Counted from the first letter of the stretch, positions 24,171 to 32,890 are shown. The stretch: DNA of 64,000 nt from Algiphilus sp. (GCF_023145115.1 NZ_JAGLEJ010000014.1:124001-188000); one strand, 5' to 3'. Notes: generated by a model not told the origin, from the sequence alone. Numbers and translations: made by a program.

Positions 24171-25516
24171 CCCGCGCACCCGACGAGGGCGGGCTCGCCG
24201 CGCAGTACGCGCGCGGCCTGCTCGACGGGCTCGGCCACGCCGAGCCGACCGCTCTGGCGGCCTGTCATCCTGCCGATGCGGCTGCCGAATGCGGCCTGGA
24301 AGCACTCACCGGCGCTGCCGATGGCCCGGGACGCATCTGCCCGGTGCCGATCGCGGCCTGTGCCGACGGCGTGCTGGGCGCGCTTGCGGCGCTGCCCGGC
24401 GGTGAGGGGCTGGCGGGACTCCGCGGCGCCGCGCTGCTGACCGAGCGCGCTGCCATCTCCGGTCTGGCGCGCGGCGGGCGCGTCGCACCCGGTGGCGCCT
24501 GCCGACTGCTCGACTGCGCCGACGGTACCCTGGCCGTGAACCTCGCGCGGGAGGATGACTGGGGGCTGCTGCCGGCATGGCTGGAGCGCGCCGTAGCCCC
24601 GGACTGGGAGGCCCTGGCCGACGCATTGCGCACCGTCCCGCACGCGGTGCTGCTGGAGCGCGCCGCCTGGCTCGGGCTTGCCGTCGCGGTTTGCGCGCCA
24701 CCGTGCCAGGTCCGGTCGCCGTTCCGTGTACTGCAGCGGGGGCCGGCCGGGCGGTGCGGCGCGAAGACGCCGCTGGTGGTCGATCTCTCCGCGCTCTGGG
24801 CCGGCCCGCTGTGCGGGCACCTGCTGCAGCGCATGGGTGCGCGCGTGCTCAAGGTCGAGAGCCTGCAGCGGCCCGACGGCGCGCGAAACGGCGAGGCGGC
24901 CTTCTTCGATCTGCTCAATGCCGGGAAGCCCTCGGTGGCGCTCGATCTCGCCAGCGCACGCGGTCGCGATCAGCTGCGCGGCCTGATCGCGCGCGCCGAT
25001 ATCGTCATCGAGTCGGCGCGGCCCCGCGCGCTGGCGCAGCTGGGCATCGATGCACGGCGCTGTGTCGCCGAGGTGCCGGGGCTGACCTGGATCAGCATCA
25101 CCGGCTACGGCCGCGATGGCGCCGACGCCGGGCGGGTGGCCTACGGCGACGATGCCGCCGTGGCCGGCGGACTCGGCTGGGTCATGGCGGCCGCCCACGG
25201 CGAGCCCTGCTTCGTGGGCGATGCGTTGGCCGATCCGCTGACCGGCATGCACGCGGGGCTGGCGGCCTGGTGCGGCTGGCTCGCGGGGGGCGGCGGCCTG
25301 ATCGATGTCGCCATGCGCGATGTGGTCGCGCACGTGGCCACGTCGGGCGGCGACCGCGACGCCGATGCCTTCGCGCGGCGCGCGCGGGCGTGGTCGGCGC
25401 ACCGCGCGCCCCGCCCGCCGGCCCGGGCGCCCGCGGTGCGCGCATCCGGCGGCGCCGCGGCCGCCCTCGGCGCCGATACCACGGCCGTGCTGCGCGAGCT
25501 CGGCCTGCCGTGCTGA
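24146..25516 (+). CDS. Atypical CaiB/BaiF CoA-transferase family protein
   Basis: A 456-residue protein with an unusual layout. The class III N-terminal signature (PLVVDLSALWAGPLCGHLLQ, RMGARVLKVES) begins only at residue 209, preceded by about 200 Ala/Gly-rich residues of weak similarity. The domain then continues through SITGYGRDG and the aspartate region VAYGDDAAVAGG but stops soon after IDVAMRD, short of the usual C-terminal part. It may be a rearranged or half-degenerate tandem domain. The GTG start at 24146 overlaps the SRPBCC gene by 25 bases and is an inference; longer frames would run far into that gene. Confidence 0.65.
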   Translation: MGAAQPALTRAPDEGGLAAQYARGLLDGLGHAEPTALAACHPADAAAECGLEALTGAADGPGRICPVPIAACADGVLGALAALPGGEGLAGLRGAALLTERAAISGLARGGRVAPGGACRLLDCADGTLAVNLAREDDWGLLPAWLERAVAPDWEALADALRTVPHAVLLERAAWLGLAVAVCAPPCQVRSPFRVLQRGPAGRCGAKTPLVVDLSALWAGPLCGHLLQRMGARVLKVESLQRPDGARNGEAAFFDLLNAGKPSVALDLASARGRDQLRGLIARADIVIESARPRALAQLGIDARRCVAEVPGLTWISITGYGRDGADAGRVAYGDDAAVAGGLGWVMAAAHGEPCFVGDALADPLTGMHAGLAAWCGWLAGGGGLIDVAMRDVVAHVATSGGDRDADAFARRARAWSAHRAPRPPARAPAVRASGGAAAALGADTTAVLRELGLPC

Positions 25517-26979
25517 TCCGCGACGCCGAGCTCGACTTCGGTGGACGGCGTGGCGATGTGCGCGTGGCCGAAGGACGCGTCGCCGAGATCGCGCCACGGC
25601 TGTCGCGTCGCGCCGGCGAGACCGTGGTGACGGCCGGCGGCTGTGCGCTGCTGCCCAGCCTCTGTGACCATCATCTTCATCTCAAGGCGACCGCGGCGGC
25701 GCGCGCCTCGGTCGACTGCGCAGACGCCGCCTGCCCCGATGCGACCGCACTCGCGGAGCGCCTGCAGGCGGCTGATCGCGTGCTGCCGGCAGGAGGGTGG
25801 CTGCGCGGCAACGGATTCCACGAGCACGTGCTGGCCGGGTCCGGCGCCGCTCCGGACCGCGACTGGCTGGACCGGGTGGTGCCCCACCGCCCGGCGCGGC
25901 TCCAGCATCGCAGCGGTCGCATGTGGCTCCTCAACACGGCCGCGCTGCGGGCGATCGGTGTCGACGAGGACGACGGCGACACGCCGCTGGAGCGCCGGGG
26001 CGGGCGCTTCACCGGGCGCCTCTACGACGCCGACGGCTGGCTGGGCGCGCGCACCGGCGCGCGGCGACCGGATCTGGGCGACCTCAGCCGGGCACTGTGG
26101 GCGCTGGGCGTGACGGCGGTCACCGACTGCAGCCACGACAACGACCGCGACGATGTCGCCGCCTTCGGAGCAGCGCAGCGCAGCGGTGCGCTGCTGCAGG
26201 ATGTGCTGGTGATGGGCAATGCCGACCTCGACGGTGCCGGGGTGCCCGCCGACGGAGACGACGGTCCGGAGCTGGCCATCGGCGCGCGCAAGTTCCATCT
26301 GCACGACGCGGCGCTGCCCGATCTCGACGAGCTGACCGCGGCGATGCGCGCCGCCCACGCCGCCGGCCGCAACGTTGCCGCGCATTGCGTCAGCCGCGTC
26401 GATCTGGCCTTTGCGCTGGCCGCCTGGCGCGCCGCGGGGGCGCGCCCTGGTGACCGCGTCGAGCACGCCTCGGTCGCGCCACCCGAAGCACTGGCCGAGA
26501 TCGCCGCGCTCGGCCTGACGGTGGTGTCGCAGCCCGCGATGATCAGCGAGCGCGGCGCGGTCTATCGCCGGGAGGTCGATGCGGACGACCTGCCGCATCT
26601 CTACCGCCTGCGCAGCTTCCAGGTCGCCGGTGTGCCTCTGGCGCTGAGCAGTGACGCGCCCTATACCGACATTGATCCCTGGCGGGCGATGGCGGCCGCG
26701 GTGACACGACGCTGCGCCGACGGCGAGCCGCTGGGCCCGGGCGAGGCGCTGAGCCCGGAGCGTGCCTACGCCGCCATGGCCGGCCGGCCGAGCGGGCCGG
26801 GGCGGGGCGATCTCCGCCTGCGTGCGGGCATGCGGGCCGATCTGTGCCTGCTCGACCGCGACTGGGCGGCGGCGCGCGCCGATCTGGGATGCGTGCGTCC
26901 GCGGCGGGCGTGGAGGGCGGGTGCCGACAACTATCACCTGAATGGAGTAGGACACGGTGCGCCCGCCTGCGCACCATGA
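25510..26979 (+). CDS. Amidohydrolase family 3 (YtcJ-like) metal-dependent hydrolase
   Basis: A 489-residue amidohydrolase. The first metal-binding motif is DHHLHL at about residues 53-58; the region GRMWLLNTAALRAIGV and the final LALSSDAPYTDIDPW with its aspartate are typical of subfamily 3 (YtcJ, deformylases). The GTG start overlaps the end of the previous gene by 7 bases. Members hydrolyse C-N bonds or carry out lactone/exo-enzyme chemistry, so its presence in a sterol-type cluster is unexplained; a lactone or enol-lactone hydrolase is one option. Confidence 0.78.
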   Translation: MLIRDAELDFGGRRGDVRVAEGRVAEIAPRLSRRAGETVVTAGGCALLPSLCDHHLHLKATAAARASVDCADAACPDATALAERLQAADRVLPAGGWLRGNGFHEHVLAGSGAAPDRDWLDRVVPHRPARLQHRSGRMWLLNTAALRAIGVDEDDGDTPLERRGGRFTGRLYDADGWLGARTGARRPDLGDLSRALWALGVTAVTDCSHDNDRDDVAAFGAAQRSGALLQDVLVMGNADLDGAGVPADGDDGPELAIGARKFHLHDAALPDLDELTAAMRAAHAAGRNVAAHCVSRVDLAFALAAWRAAGARPGDRVEHASVAPPEALAEIAALGLTVVSQPAMISERGAVYRREVDADDLPHLYRLRSFQVAGVPLALSSDAPYTDIDPWRAMAAAVTRRCADGEPLGPGEALSPERAYAAMAGRPSGPGRGDLRLRAGMRADLCLLDRDWAAARADLGCVRPRRAWRAGADNYHLNGVGHGAPACAP

Positions 26980-27049
26980 CAGTGTGTTAGCAGGCGCGGT
27001 CAGTGCGTTCCGCGCAACGATTGCCATTCGAAGCAGGAGGCGTTTCACA

Positions 27050-28063
27050 ATGGGTGCCATCAATCTCCAGCAGCTGCTCGAGTCCCAGCAGCTTGAGCGT
27101 TGCCCGTTTCCGATCCCGTCGGGCTGGTTCCACGTCGATTTCTCGGAGAACCTGGCCAAGGAGGAGATCCGCAACGTCTTCATCTTCGGCCAGGAGTGGG
27201 TGCTCTTCCGGAACGAGTCCGGCAAGGTCGGCATGACCGATCCGTACTGCCCGCATCTGGGCGCCCACATCGGCCACGGCGGCAAGGTTGTCGGCGAGAA
27301 CATCCGCTGCCCGTTCCATCACTGGCAGTACGACACCGAGGGCTGGTGCAAGGAGATCCCGTACGGCAAGATCGCGCCGCCGATCACCAAGAAGCAGGCC
27401 ATCCTGCGCACGCTTCCGATCGTCGAGAAGTACGGCATGATCTGGGCCTGGTACCACCCCAAGTGCGAGGCGCCGACCTGGGAACTGCCCTACATCCCCG
27501 AGCTCGAGGACGAGGAGGGCTGGACCGGCTCGCGTCGCGGTTCGTGGACCGCCAGCACGGCGATCCAGGAGATCGCCGAGAACGGTGTCGACTTCGCCCA
27601 TCTCAAGTTCCTGCACGGTGCGGAGCAGATCCCGCCGGCCGAGGTGAACTTCGACGATCATGTCATCGACATCAACATGGGTCACGGCTACATCGTCGGC
27701 AAGGGCTACGGCCCCGGTCTGAACGTATTCCGCTTCACGCAGAACGGCGTGTCCGCCACCATGATCAGCTACACGCAGCCGATCGATGTCGAGAAGAGCC
27801 AGATGAACATGAGCTTCCGGCACGCGGACTACCCGGAAGGCTCGCAGGAGCGCATGATCGCCTCCAGGATCGTCGATCACATGATCGGCGAGGCCGAGGG
27901 CGAAGAGAGCGCCGGCTTCGAGAGCGTCGATTTCATCGTGTGGAACCACAAGAAGTACCGCCCCAACCCGCTGCTGTGCGACGGCGACGGTCCGGTGCTG
28001 CAGTTCCGCAAGTGGTTCAAGCAGTTCTACGTCACGGATGAGGAAACGCTGGCGAAGATCTAG
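27050..28063 (+). CDS. Rieske non-haem iron oxygenase (KshA/Neverland/SdmA-like)
   Basis: A 337-residue oxygenase component. Rieske [2Fe-2S] ligands are Cys67-x-His69 (CPH) and Cys87-x2-His90 (CPFH). The mononuclear iron site is Asp181-x2-His184-x4-His189 within QEIAENGVDFAHLKFLHG. This motif and the length resemble steroid-acting Rieske enzymes: 3-ketosteroid 9alpha-hydroxylase KshA, Neverland/DAF-36 cholesterol 7-desaturases and bacterial sterol C-4 demethylase SdmA. ATG 27050 is chosen for the strong CAGGAGG at 27035; upstream in-frame starts lack one. A separate ferredoxin gene follows. Which sterol position it oxidises cannot be read from the sequence. Confidence 0.9.
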   Translation: MGAINLQQLLESQQLERCPFPIPSGWFHVDFSENLAKEEIRNVFIFGQEWVLFRNESGKVGMTDPYCPHLGAHIGHGGKVVGENIRCPFHHWQYDTEGWCKEIPYGKIAPPITKKQAILRTLPIVEKYGMIWAWYHPKCEAPTWELPYIPELEDEEGWTGSRRGSWTASTAIQEIAENGVDFAHLKFLHGAEQIPPAEVNFDDHVIDINMGHGYIVGKGYGPGLNVFRFTQNGVSATMISYTQPIDVEKSQMNMSFRHADYPEGSQERMIASRIVDHMIGEAEGEESAGFESVDFIVWNHKKYRPNPLLCDGDGPVLQFRKWFKQFYVTDEETLAKI

Positions 28064-28074
28064 GTACGCAAGAG

Positions 28075-28113
28075 GCCGGGGGCGGCGGCCACGCCGTCCC
28101 CGGCTTTTCCTTT
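28075..28113 (+). terminator. Rho-independent terminator after the Rieske gene
   Basis: GCCGGGG (28075-28081) pairs with CCCCGGC (28098-28104), followed by TTTTCCTTTT. It begins 12 bases after the Rieske stop and precedes the ferredoxin gene, so ferredoxin expression needs read-through or its own start. Confidence 0.75.
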
Positions 28114-28133
28114 TCTGGAGGTCGGAAGGCACG

Positions 28134-28457
28134 ATGGCGCGAGTGGAAGTGGTGACCCGGGACGGCGAGAGCCGGACGCTGGAATCGACGGGCGCATGCC
28201 CGCTCATGGAGGTGCTGCGCGATGGCAGCACCGGCGTCGAGGGGACCTGTGGCGGCATGTGCTCATGCGGCACCTGCCATGTCTACGTCGCGCCGGAATG
28301 GGCCGGGAAGCTTCCCGAGCGCAGCGAGGACGAAGCCATGATGCTGGAGGCGCTCGGCGACTTCGTCGAGGTTCGCCCGACCTCGCGTCTGGCCTGCCAG
28401 ATCGAGCTCGACGACGGACTTTCCGGCATCGCGGTGGAAGTCGCACCCGAGGCCTGA
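28134..28457 (+). CDS. [2Fe-2S] ferredoxin, adrenodoxin/putidaredoxin type
   Basis: A 107-residue ferredoxin. The ligands are Cys39-x5-Cys45-x2-Cys48 with Cys88 in RLACQI; an additional Cys43 lies inside the loop. The HVYVAPEW and acidic ERSEDEAMML segments are typical of P450- and oxygenase-coupled ferredoxins. It lies between the Rieske oxygenase (behind a terminator) and the second P450, so either could be its partner. GGAGG precedes ATG 28134. Confidence 0.9.
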   Translation: MARVEVVTRDGESRTLESTGACPLMEVLRDGSTGVEGTCGGMCSCGTCHVYVAPEWAGKLPERSEDEAMMLEALGDFVEVRPTSRLACQIELDDGLSGIAVEVAPEA

Positions 28458-28533
28458 AGGCCGGAAATCTCTCCTTCCGCTTGCGCCGTCCCGGTCTCGT
28501 CCGAGTGGGGGATGTTCCGCATGCCCCGGTTTG

Positions 28534-28569
28534 CGAACGTCCGTCTCGAAACGGGAGACGGGGCGTTCG
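28534..28569. promoter_or_regulatory. Nested palindrome, candidate TetR operator
   Basis: Outer arms CGAACG (28534-28539) and CGTTCG (28564-28569) enclose inner arms CCGTCTC (28541-28547) and GAGACGG (28555-28561). The element ends 14 bases before the TetR gene start, the usual place for an autoregulatory operator. Binding is inferred. Confidence 0.5.
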
Positions 28570-28582
28570 AGGACCGAGACAG

Positions 28583-29365
28583 ATGGAGACGTCTGCCAGC
28601 CAGTCGTGCATGCGGGCACCGGCACCGCCGCGGGGTGATCGTCGGCCCGGCCGGCCGCCGCGGGTGCGCATCGAGCAGATTCTCGACGCGGCCATCGCCA
28701 TCGGGCTGCGCGACGTCACGCTCCGCCGTGTCGCACAGCGGCTCGGCGTCGGCGCGGCGACGCTCTATCGCCACGTCAGCGGCCGCGACGAACTGGTTCG
28801 GCTGGCGAGCTTCCGGCTTGCGCTGGCCCGCCAGGTGGCCAGCGACGACGCGCATCCGCCCTCCCACTGGGCCGAGGTGGTGTGCACCTACGCCGATAGC
28901 CTGGTCGAGGTCTTCGCCGAGCAGCCGCAGCTGATCGGCGAGCTCGCGGCCGGCCGCCTCGCGCCGGAGACCGAGATCATCTTCCTCGAGCCATTCCTGG
29001 CGCAGCTGGCCGCGTGCGGGGTCGGCACCGAGGCAGGCATGCGGCTGCACAACGCCGTGGCCATGCTGGCCGTGGGGGCGGCCGCCGGCGCCGCCGGTGC
29101 GCGCGCGGCGGGCGGCGGCGCACATCTGGTCGCGGGCATGGAGAAGGCCGTCAGGGCGGCCGGCCCGCGGCGCTATCCGCACGTCATGCGCGGACTCCAC
29201 TGCTATCGCACCGCCGAGCGCGAGCACTGGCGCTCGGCGCTGCTGCCGATGCTGCACGGCTTCGCCCACGAGCGCGGCGAGGTCCTGCCCGCCGGCCTCG
29301 TCGAAGGCGATCGAAACGGAAACCAGGCCGCCCGCGAGGCGGAACAGCAGGAGGCGACATCATGA
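28583..29365 (+). CDS. TetR-family transcriptional regulator
   Basis: A 260-residue regulator with an early DNA-binding domain at about residues 28-75 (VAQRLGVGAATLYRHVSGRDELVRLA). An Ala/Gly-rich helix region lies at about 150-180. It overlaps the next gene as ATGA, so regulator and P450 are co-translated. The nested palindrome directly upstream suggests autoregulation. ATG 28583 is weakly preceded by a purine run (GACAG), so the start could be slightly off. Confidence 0.83.
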   Translation: METSASQSCMRAPAPPRGDRRPGRPPRVRIEQILDAAIAIGLRDVTLRRVAQRLGVGAATLYRHVSGRDELVRLASFRLALARQVASDDAHPPSHWAEVVCTYADSLVEVFAEQPQLIGELAAGRLAPETEIIFLEPFLAQLAACGVGTEAGMRLHNAVAMLAVGAAAGAAGARAAGGGAHLVAGMEKAVRAAGPRRYPHVMRGLHCYRTAEREHWRSALLPMLHGFAHERGEVLPAGLVEGDRNGNQAAREAEQQEATS

Positions 29366-30642
29366 GCGAGAACGCCGCGACACCACGGACCGAGATCGAC
29401 AGCAGCGTGTTCAATCCCTTCTCTCCGGAGTTCGTGCGCGCGCCGCACGACACCTGGCAGCGGATGCTGCGCGACTATCCCATCGCCTGGCACAAGGAGC
29501 TGCAGATGTGGGTCGTCAATACCCACGAGCTGTGCTCCGCGATCCTCAAGAACAATGTGTTCACGCCCAACTTCCGGATGTGGGAGCACGCCCCGCCGGA
29601 GAAGCCGGAGGCCGAGAAGAACGACTTCGACAAGGCCTTCGACCATTCGCTGTTCACGGTCTCGCAGAAGCAGCACCTGAAACTGCGCAAGCTCACCATG
29701 CCGGCGTTCTCCAAGCCGGTCATGGGCAGGATCCACGGCAAGATCGAGGATCTGGTCACGGAATGCTTCGACGATATCGGCGATGCCGAGGAGTTCGACG
29801 TCTACGATGCGATCGCCAACAAGCTGCCGGTACGGGCCATCGCGCGGATGGTGGGCGTGCCCACCGACCGCGAGGCCTTCTTCCACGACTTCGCGGTCAA
29901 CCTGATCATGGCCACGCGCCCCAACCTGAGTCCGAAGCAGCGCGACGCCGCCATCGAGGGCACGCTGCCGGGCTTCGCCTTCTTCCGCGAGCTGATCGAC
30001 GAGCGCCGCGCCCGCGACGAGCCCGGCGACGACTTCCTGGGCAGCCTCGTGGGTGCGAGCGAGGACGGCGAGAGCCTGGACGACTACGACATCCTCGCGG
30101 TCATCTTCGCGCTGATCGCGGCGGGCTCCGATACCGCCACCGATCTGCACACCTACGCCATCAAGGGGCTGCTCGAGCATCCGGACCAGATGCAGAAGCT
30201 GCGCGACAACCCCGATCTGATGGAGAACGCCATCATCGAGCTGCTGCGGCACGGCTCGATGGGCAAGCTGCCCTTCTTCCGCTTCGCTTCCGAGGATGTC
30301 GACTTCGGCGGTGAGCGCATCGGCAAGGGGCAGTGCATCCTGGTGAACCTGTCCGCCGCCTGGCACGATCCCGCCAGGTACCCGGACTGGGACCAGCTCG
30401 ACATCGAGCGACGGCTCGACGGCAACCTGGTGTTCGGCGCCGGCGCGCATTTCTGCATCGGCACCTATCTGGTGCGGGTGCAGGGAGGACTGATGATCAG
30501 CGAATTCCTCAAGCGCTTCCCCGATGCCGAGCTCGCCAATGGCGACGGCGACATCGATTACGACTACGCTCATCACAACGCCCGCCGCATCAACCGGCTG
30601 CACGTGCGAACCCACCAGAACGCGGCACGGCAGGCAGCCTGA
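29362..30642 (+). CDS. Class I bacterial cytochrome P450
   Basis: A 426-residue soluble P450. The oxygen-activation motif is AGSDTAT (254-260), the ExxR motif is Glu293-LL-Arg296, and the haem ligand is Cys365 in FGAGAHFCIG. It is not related closely to the CYP51 gene and I cannot name the subfamily; roles as side-chain terminal hydroxylase (as CYP125 or CYP142 in mycobacteria) or ring hydroxylase are possibilities. A rubredoxin gene starts one base after its stop, and a ferredoxin lies 0.9 kb upstream, giving two candidate electron donors. Confidence 0.9.
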   Translation: MSENAATPRTEIDSSVFNPFSPEFVRAPHDTWQRMLRDYPIAWHKELQMWVVNTHELCSAILKNNVFTPNFRMWEHAPPEKPEAEKNDFDKAFDHSLFTVSQKQHLKLRKLTMPAFSKPVMGRIHGKIEDLVTECFDDIGDAEEFDVYDAIANKLPVRAIARMVGVPTDREAFFHDFAVNLIMATRPNLSPKQRDAAIEGTLPGFAFFRELIDERRARDEPGDDFLGSLVGASEDGESLDDYDILAVIFALIAAGSDTATDLHTYAIKGLLEHPDQMQKLRDNPDLMENAIIELLRHGSMGKLPFFRFASEDVDFGGERIGKGQCILVNLSAAWHDPARYPDWDQLDIERRLDGNLVFGAGAHFCIGTYLVRVQGGLMISEFLKRFPDAELANGDGDIDYDYAHHNARRINRLHVRTHQNAARQAA

Positions 30643-30643
30643 C

Positions 30644-30808
30644 ATGCAGCAGTGGATCTGCGTGATCTGCGGGTTCATCTACGACGAGGCCGAGGGCATG
30701 CCGGATCACGGCATTGCCCCCGGCACCCGCTTCGAGGATCTGCCCGAGGACTGGACCTGTCCCGAGTGCGGCTCGCCGAAGTCGGCCTTCGAACCTTTCG
30801 TCGGCTGA
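30644..30808 (+). CDS. Rubredoxin
   Basis: A 54-residue rubredoxin. The iron ligands Cys6/Cys9 (CVICG) and Cys39/Cys42 (CPECG) are intact, with the conserved aromatic core. It begins one base after the P450 stop, so it is most likely made as its electron donor. Rubredoxins usually serve alkane hydroxylases (AlkB), none of which is seen here. Confidence 0.93.
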   Translation: MQQWICVICGFIYDEAEGMPDHGIAPGTRFEDLPEDWTCPECGSPKSAFEPFVG

Positions 30809-30830
30809 GCCGGCGCCAACAGGAATCGAC

Positions 30831-31313
30831 ATGAAGCACAGCATGGAGTCCCGCTACGAGGCACCGCGCGCGGTGCTGCTCCGAATGTTTGCCGACCGCG
30901 CCTTCCACGAGCGCAAGCTCGATGCGATGGGCATCGCCAGGTACGAGGTGCTGGAGTTCCAGGCCGACGATGCGCGTGCCCGCGTCAGCATCGCGCGCCA
31001 GGTGCCGGTCCAGTTGCCGGGGCTCAAGAAGTCCTCGGGCAGCAGCCGGGTCGTGCACACCGAGGACTGGGATCTGCAGGAGGGGACGGCCACCATCGTG
31101 GCGGAGCCGCAGGGCATGCCCATCGAGATGCGCTGCAGCGCCCGCATCGAGGACGACGGCGACGACGCTTGCGTGGTGCGCTACGACTGGGACATCAAGG
31201 CCAACGTCCCCGTCGTCGGGCGCAAGCTCGAGAAGTTCGTGGCATCGGACATGGAGACGCGTGCCGAGCAGGAAGCTGACGCGGGCCGCGCGCTGATCGA
31301 TGACTATCGCTGA
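30831..31313 (+). CDS. DUF2505 family protein
   Basis: A 160-residue protein with an SRPBCC-type architecture: it opens with ESRYEAPRAVLLRMFADRAF and ends with an amphipathic helix (FVASDMETRAEQEADAGRALI). DUF2505 has no established function; its fold suggests binding of a hydrophobic ligand. It follows the rubredoxin by 22 bases and ends the P450 unit. Confidence 0.75.
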   Translation: MKHSMESRYEAPRAVLLRMFADRAFHERKLDAMGIARYEVLEFQADDARARVSIARQVPVQLPGLKKSSGSSRVVHTEDWDLQEGTATIVAEPQGMPIEMRCSARIEDDGDDACVVRYDWDIKANVPVVGRKLEKFVASDMETRAEQEADAGRALIDDYR

Positions 31314-31437
31314 TCGTCAGTTCGGACGATGACGCCCTGGTGAGTAGCGCCCACCATCGGGATCGCTCGCGCTGAGCACGGATCATCCATTACAGCAACA
31401 GGCCCGCATAGACGAGTGCGGCACGGAGGAAGCCACC

Positions 31438-32820
31438 ATGCATGAATTTCGCTCCCACGGCCGGATCCTGGCCGCGGCCGCTTTCGCTGCCGCGCTGGCC
31501 GGCGGCCCTGCAACCGCCAAGGTCTCGGCCGAGAAGGCCGCCGAGCTCGGCGGGGAGAAGTACACCTGCATGGGGGCCGAGCGCGCCGGTACCGAGAGCG
31601 GCGTCGCGGAGTACACCGGCAAGTTCCAGGGCGAGTGGCCGGGCATGGAGGAGGAAGCCGGCTACCGACCGGGCCCGTACGCCGACGAGGAGCCGCTGTT
31701 CACCATCCGCGCCGACAACATGGACGAGTACGCGGACCAGCTCACGCCGGGGCAGAAGGCGCTGTTCGAGGCCTATCCGGACAGCTTCTACATGAAGGTC
31801 TATCCCAGTCACCGCGACTTCAAGAATCGCGACTGGGTGTGCGACATCGTCAAGAAGAATGCCACCAGTGCCGAGATCACCGATGACGGGCTGGGCGTCA
31901 CCGGCACAACCGGTGCGCACCCGTTCCCGTTCCCGGAGGGCGGCCTGCAGGCGATCTGGAACGTCATCAATCCGCACCGTGCCTGGACCGAGCAGGTCGT
32001 CTACGACATCGCCAACGTCTACGAGAACGGCAGTGTGGCCTGGGGGCGGCAGCGATTCATGACGCTCAACCCCGGCAATCACCCCGATCCGGACGAGCGC
32101 AAGTCGTTCACCGACAAGATCAACGCCTACTTCTACGCCGAGTTCATCGAGCCGCCGCGCGACGCCGGCTTCACGGCGGTGGGCTATCAGCCCAACAACT
32201 TCGCCGAGGACGCCACCAACTCGTGGCAGTACCAGCCCGGCCTGCGCCGCGTGCGCCAGGCCCCCGAAGTCGGCTTCGACTACCCGGTGCCGCCCGCCGG
32301 CATGCGCAACACCGACGACGACTACCTCTTCAACGGCTCGCCCGAGCGCTTCACCTGGCGCCTGGTCGGCAAGAAGGAGTTCTACGTCCCGTACCACAAC
32401 TTCAAGATCAACGATCCGTCGATCGACTACGACGAGCTGATCGGCGATCACACCGTGAATCCGGAATACGTGCGCTACGAGCTGCACCGCGTCTGGGTCG
32501 TCGAGGGCACGCTCAAGGAGGGGGTGCGCCACAACTACGGCAAGCGCGTCCTCTACGTCGACGAGGACACCTGGCTGGCGCTGTGGGCGGACAACTACGA
32601 CAAGCGGGAACAGCTGTGGCGCCCGAACTTCGTCAACTACTTCTACTCGCCGGAGTCGCAGGGCTTCCATCGCGGCGTCTCGGTCTATCACGACCTCACG
32701 GCGCAGACCTACGAGGCGGGCTATCTGGTCAACGAGGCCGGCGACGACTGGTGGACGCTGAACGAGCCGCTCAAGCCGTCGCAGTTCAGCGCCGAAGCGC
32801 TGGCGCGCAAGGGCCGATGA
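31438..32820 (+). CDS. DUF1329 family secreted protein
   Basis: A complete 460-residue protein and the third DUF1329 copy in the window. Signal peptide at about residues 1-27 (ILAAAAFAAALAGGPATA). The mature region carries CMGAERAGTESGVAEYTGK and most blocks of the copy at 9867, including NEAGDDWW near the C-terminus. It is preceded by a 124-base gap and a GGAGGA site, so it may start its own transcript. Unlike the copy at 9867 it has no DUF1302 gene next to it. Confidence 0.88.
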   Translation: MHEFRSHGRILAAAAFAAALAGGPATAKVSAEKAAELGGEKYTCMGAERAGTESGVAEYTGKFQGEWPGMEEEAGYRPGPYADEEPLFTIRADNMDEYADQLTPGQKALFEAYPDSFYMKVYPSHRDFKNRDWVCDIVKKNATSAEITDDGLGVTGTTGAHPFPFPEGGLQAIWNVINPHRAWTEQVVYDIANVYENGSVAWGRQRFMTLNPGNHPDPDERKSFTDKINAYFYAEFIEPPRDAGFTAVGYQPNNFAEDATNSWQYQPGLRRVRQAPEVGFDYPVPPAGMRNTDDDYLFNGSPERFTWRLVGKKEFYVPYHNFKINDPSIDYDELIGDHTVNPEYVRYELHRVWVVEGTLKEGVRHNYGKRVLYVDEDTWLALWADNYDKREQLWRPNFVNYFYSPESQGFHRGVSVYHDLTAQTYEAGYLVNEAGDDWWTLNEPLKPSQFSAEALARKGR

Positions 32821-32890
32821 CGGCCGGCGGCGGCGCGTGCCGGCGCGCCGCCGCCCCCAATCACGCACGCACGGGACGCAGAGGGAGAGC

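Noticed and set aside
24577..25509. In-frame extension upstream of the amidohydrolase
   Set aside because: Arginine-rich shadow of the CoA-transferase gene; the amidohydrolase fold begins at the GTG at 25510.
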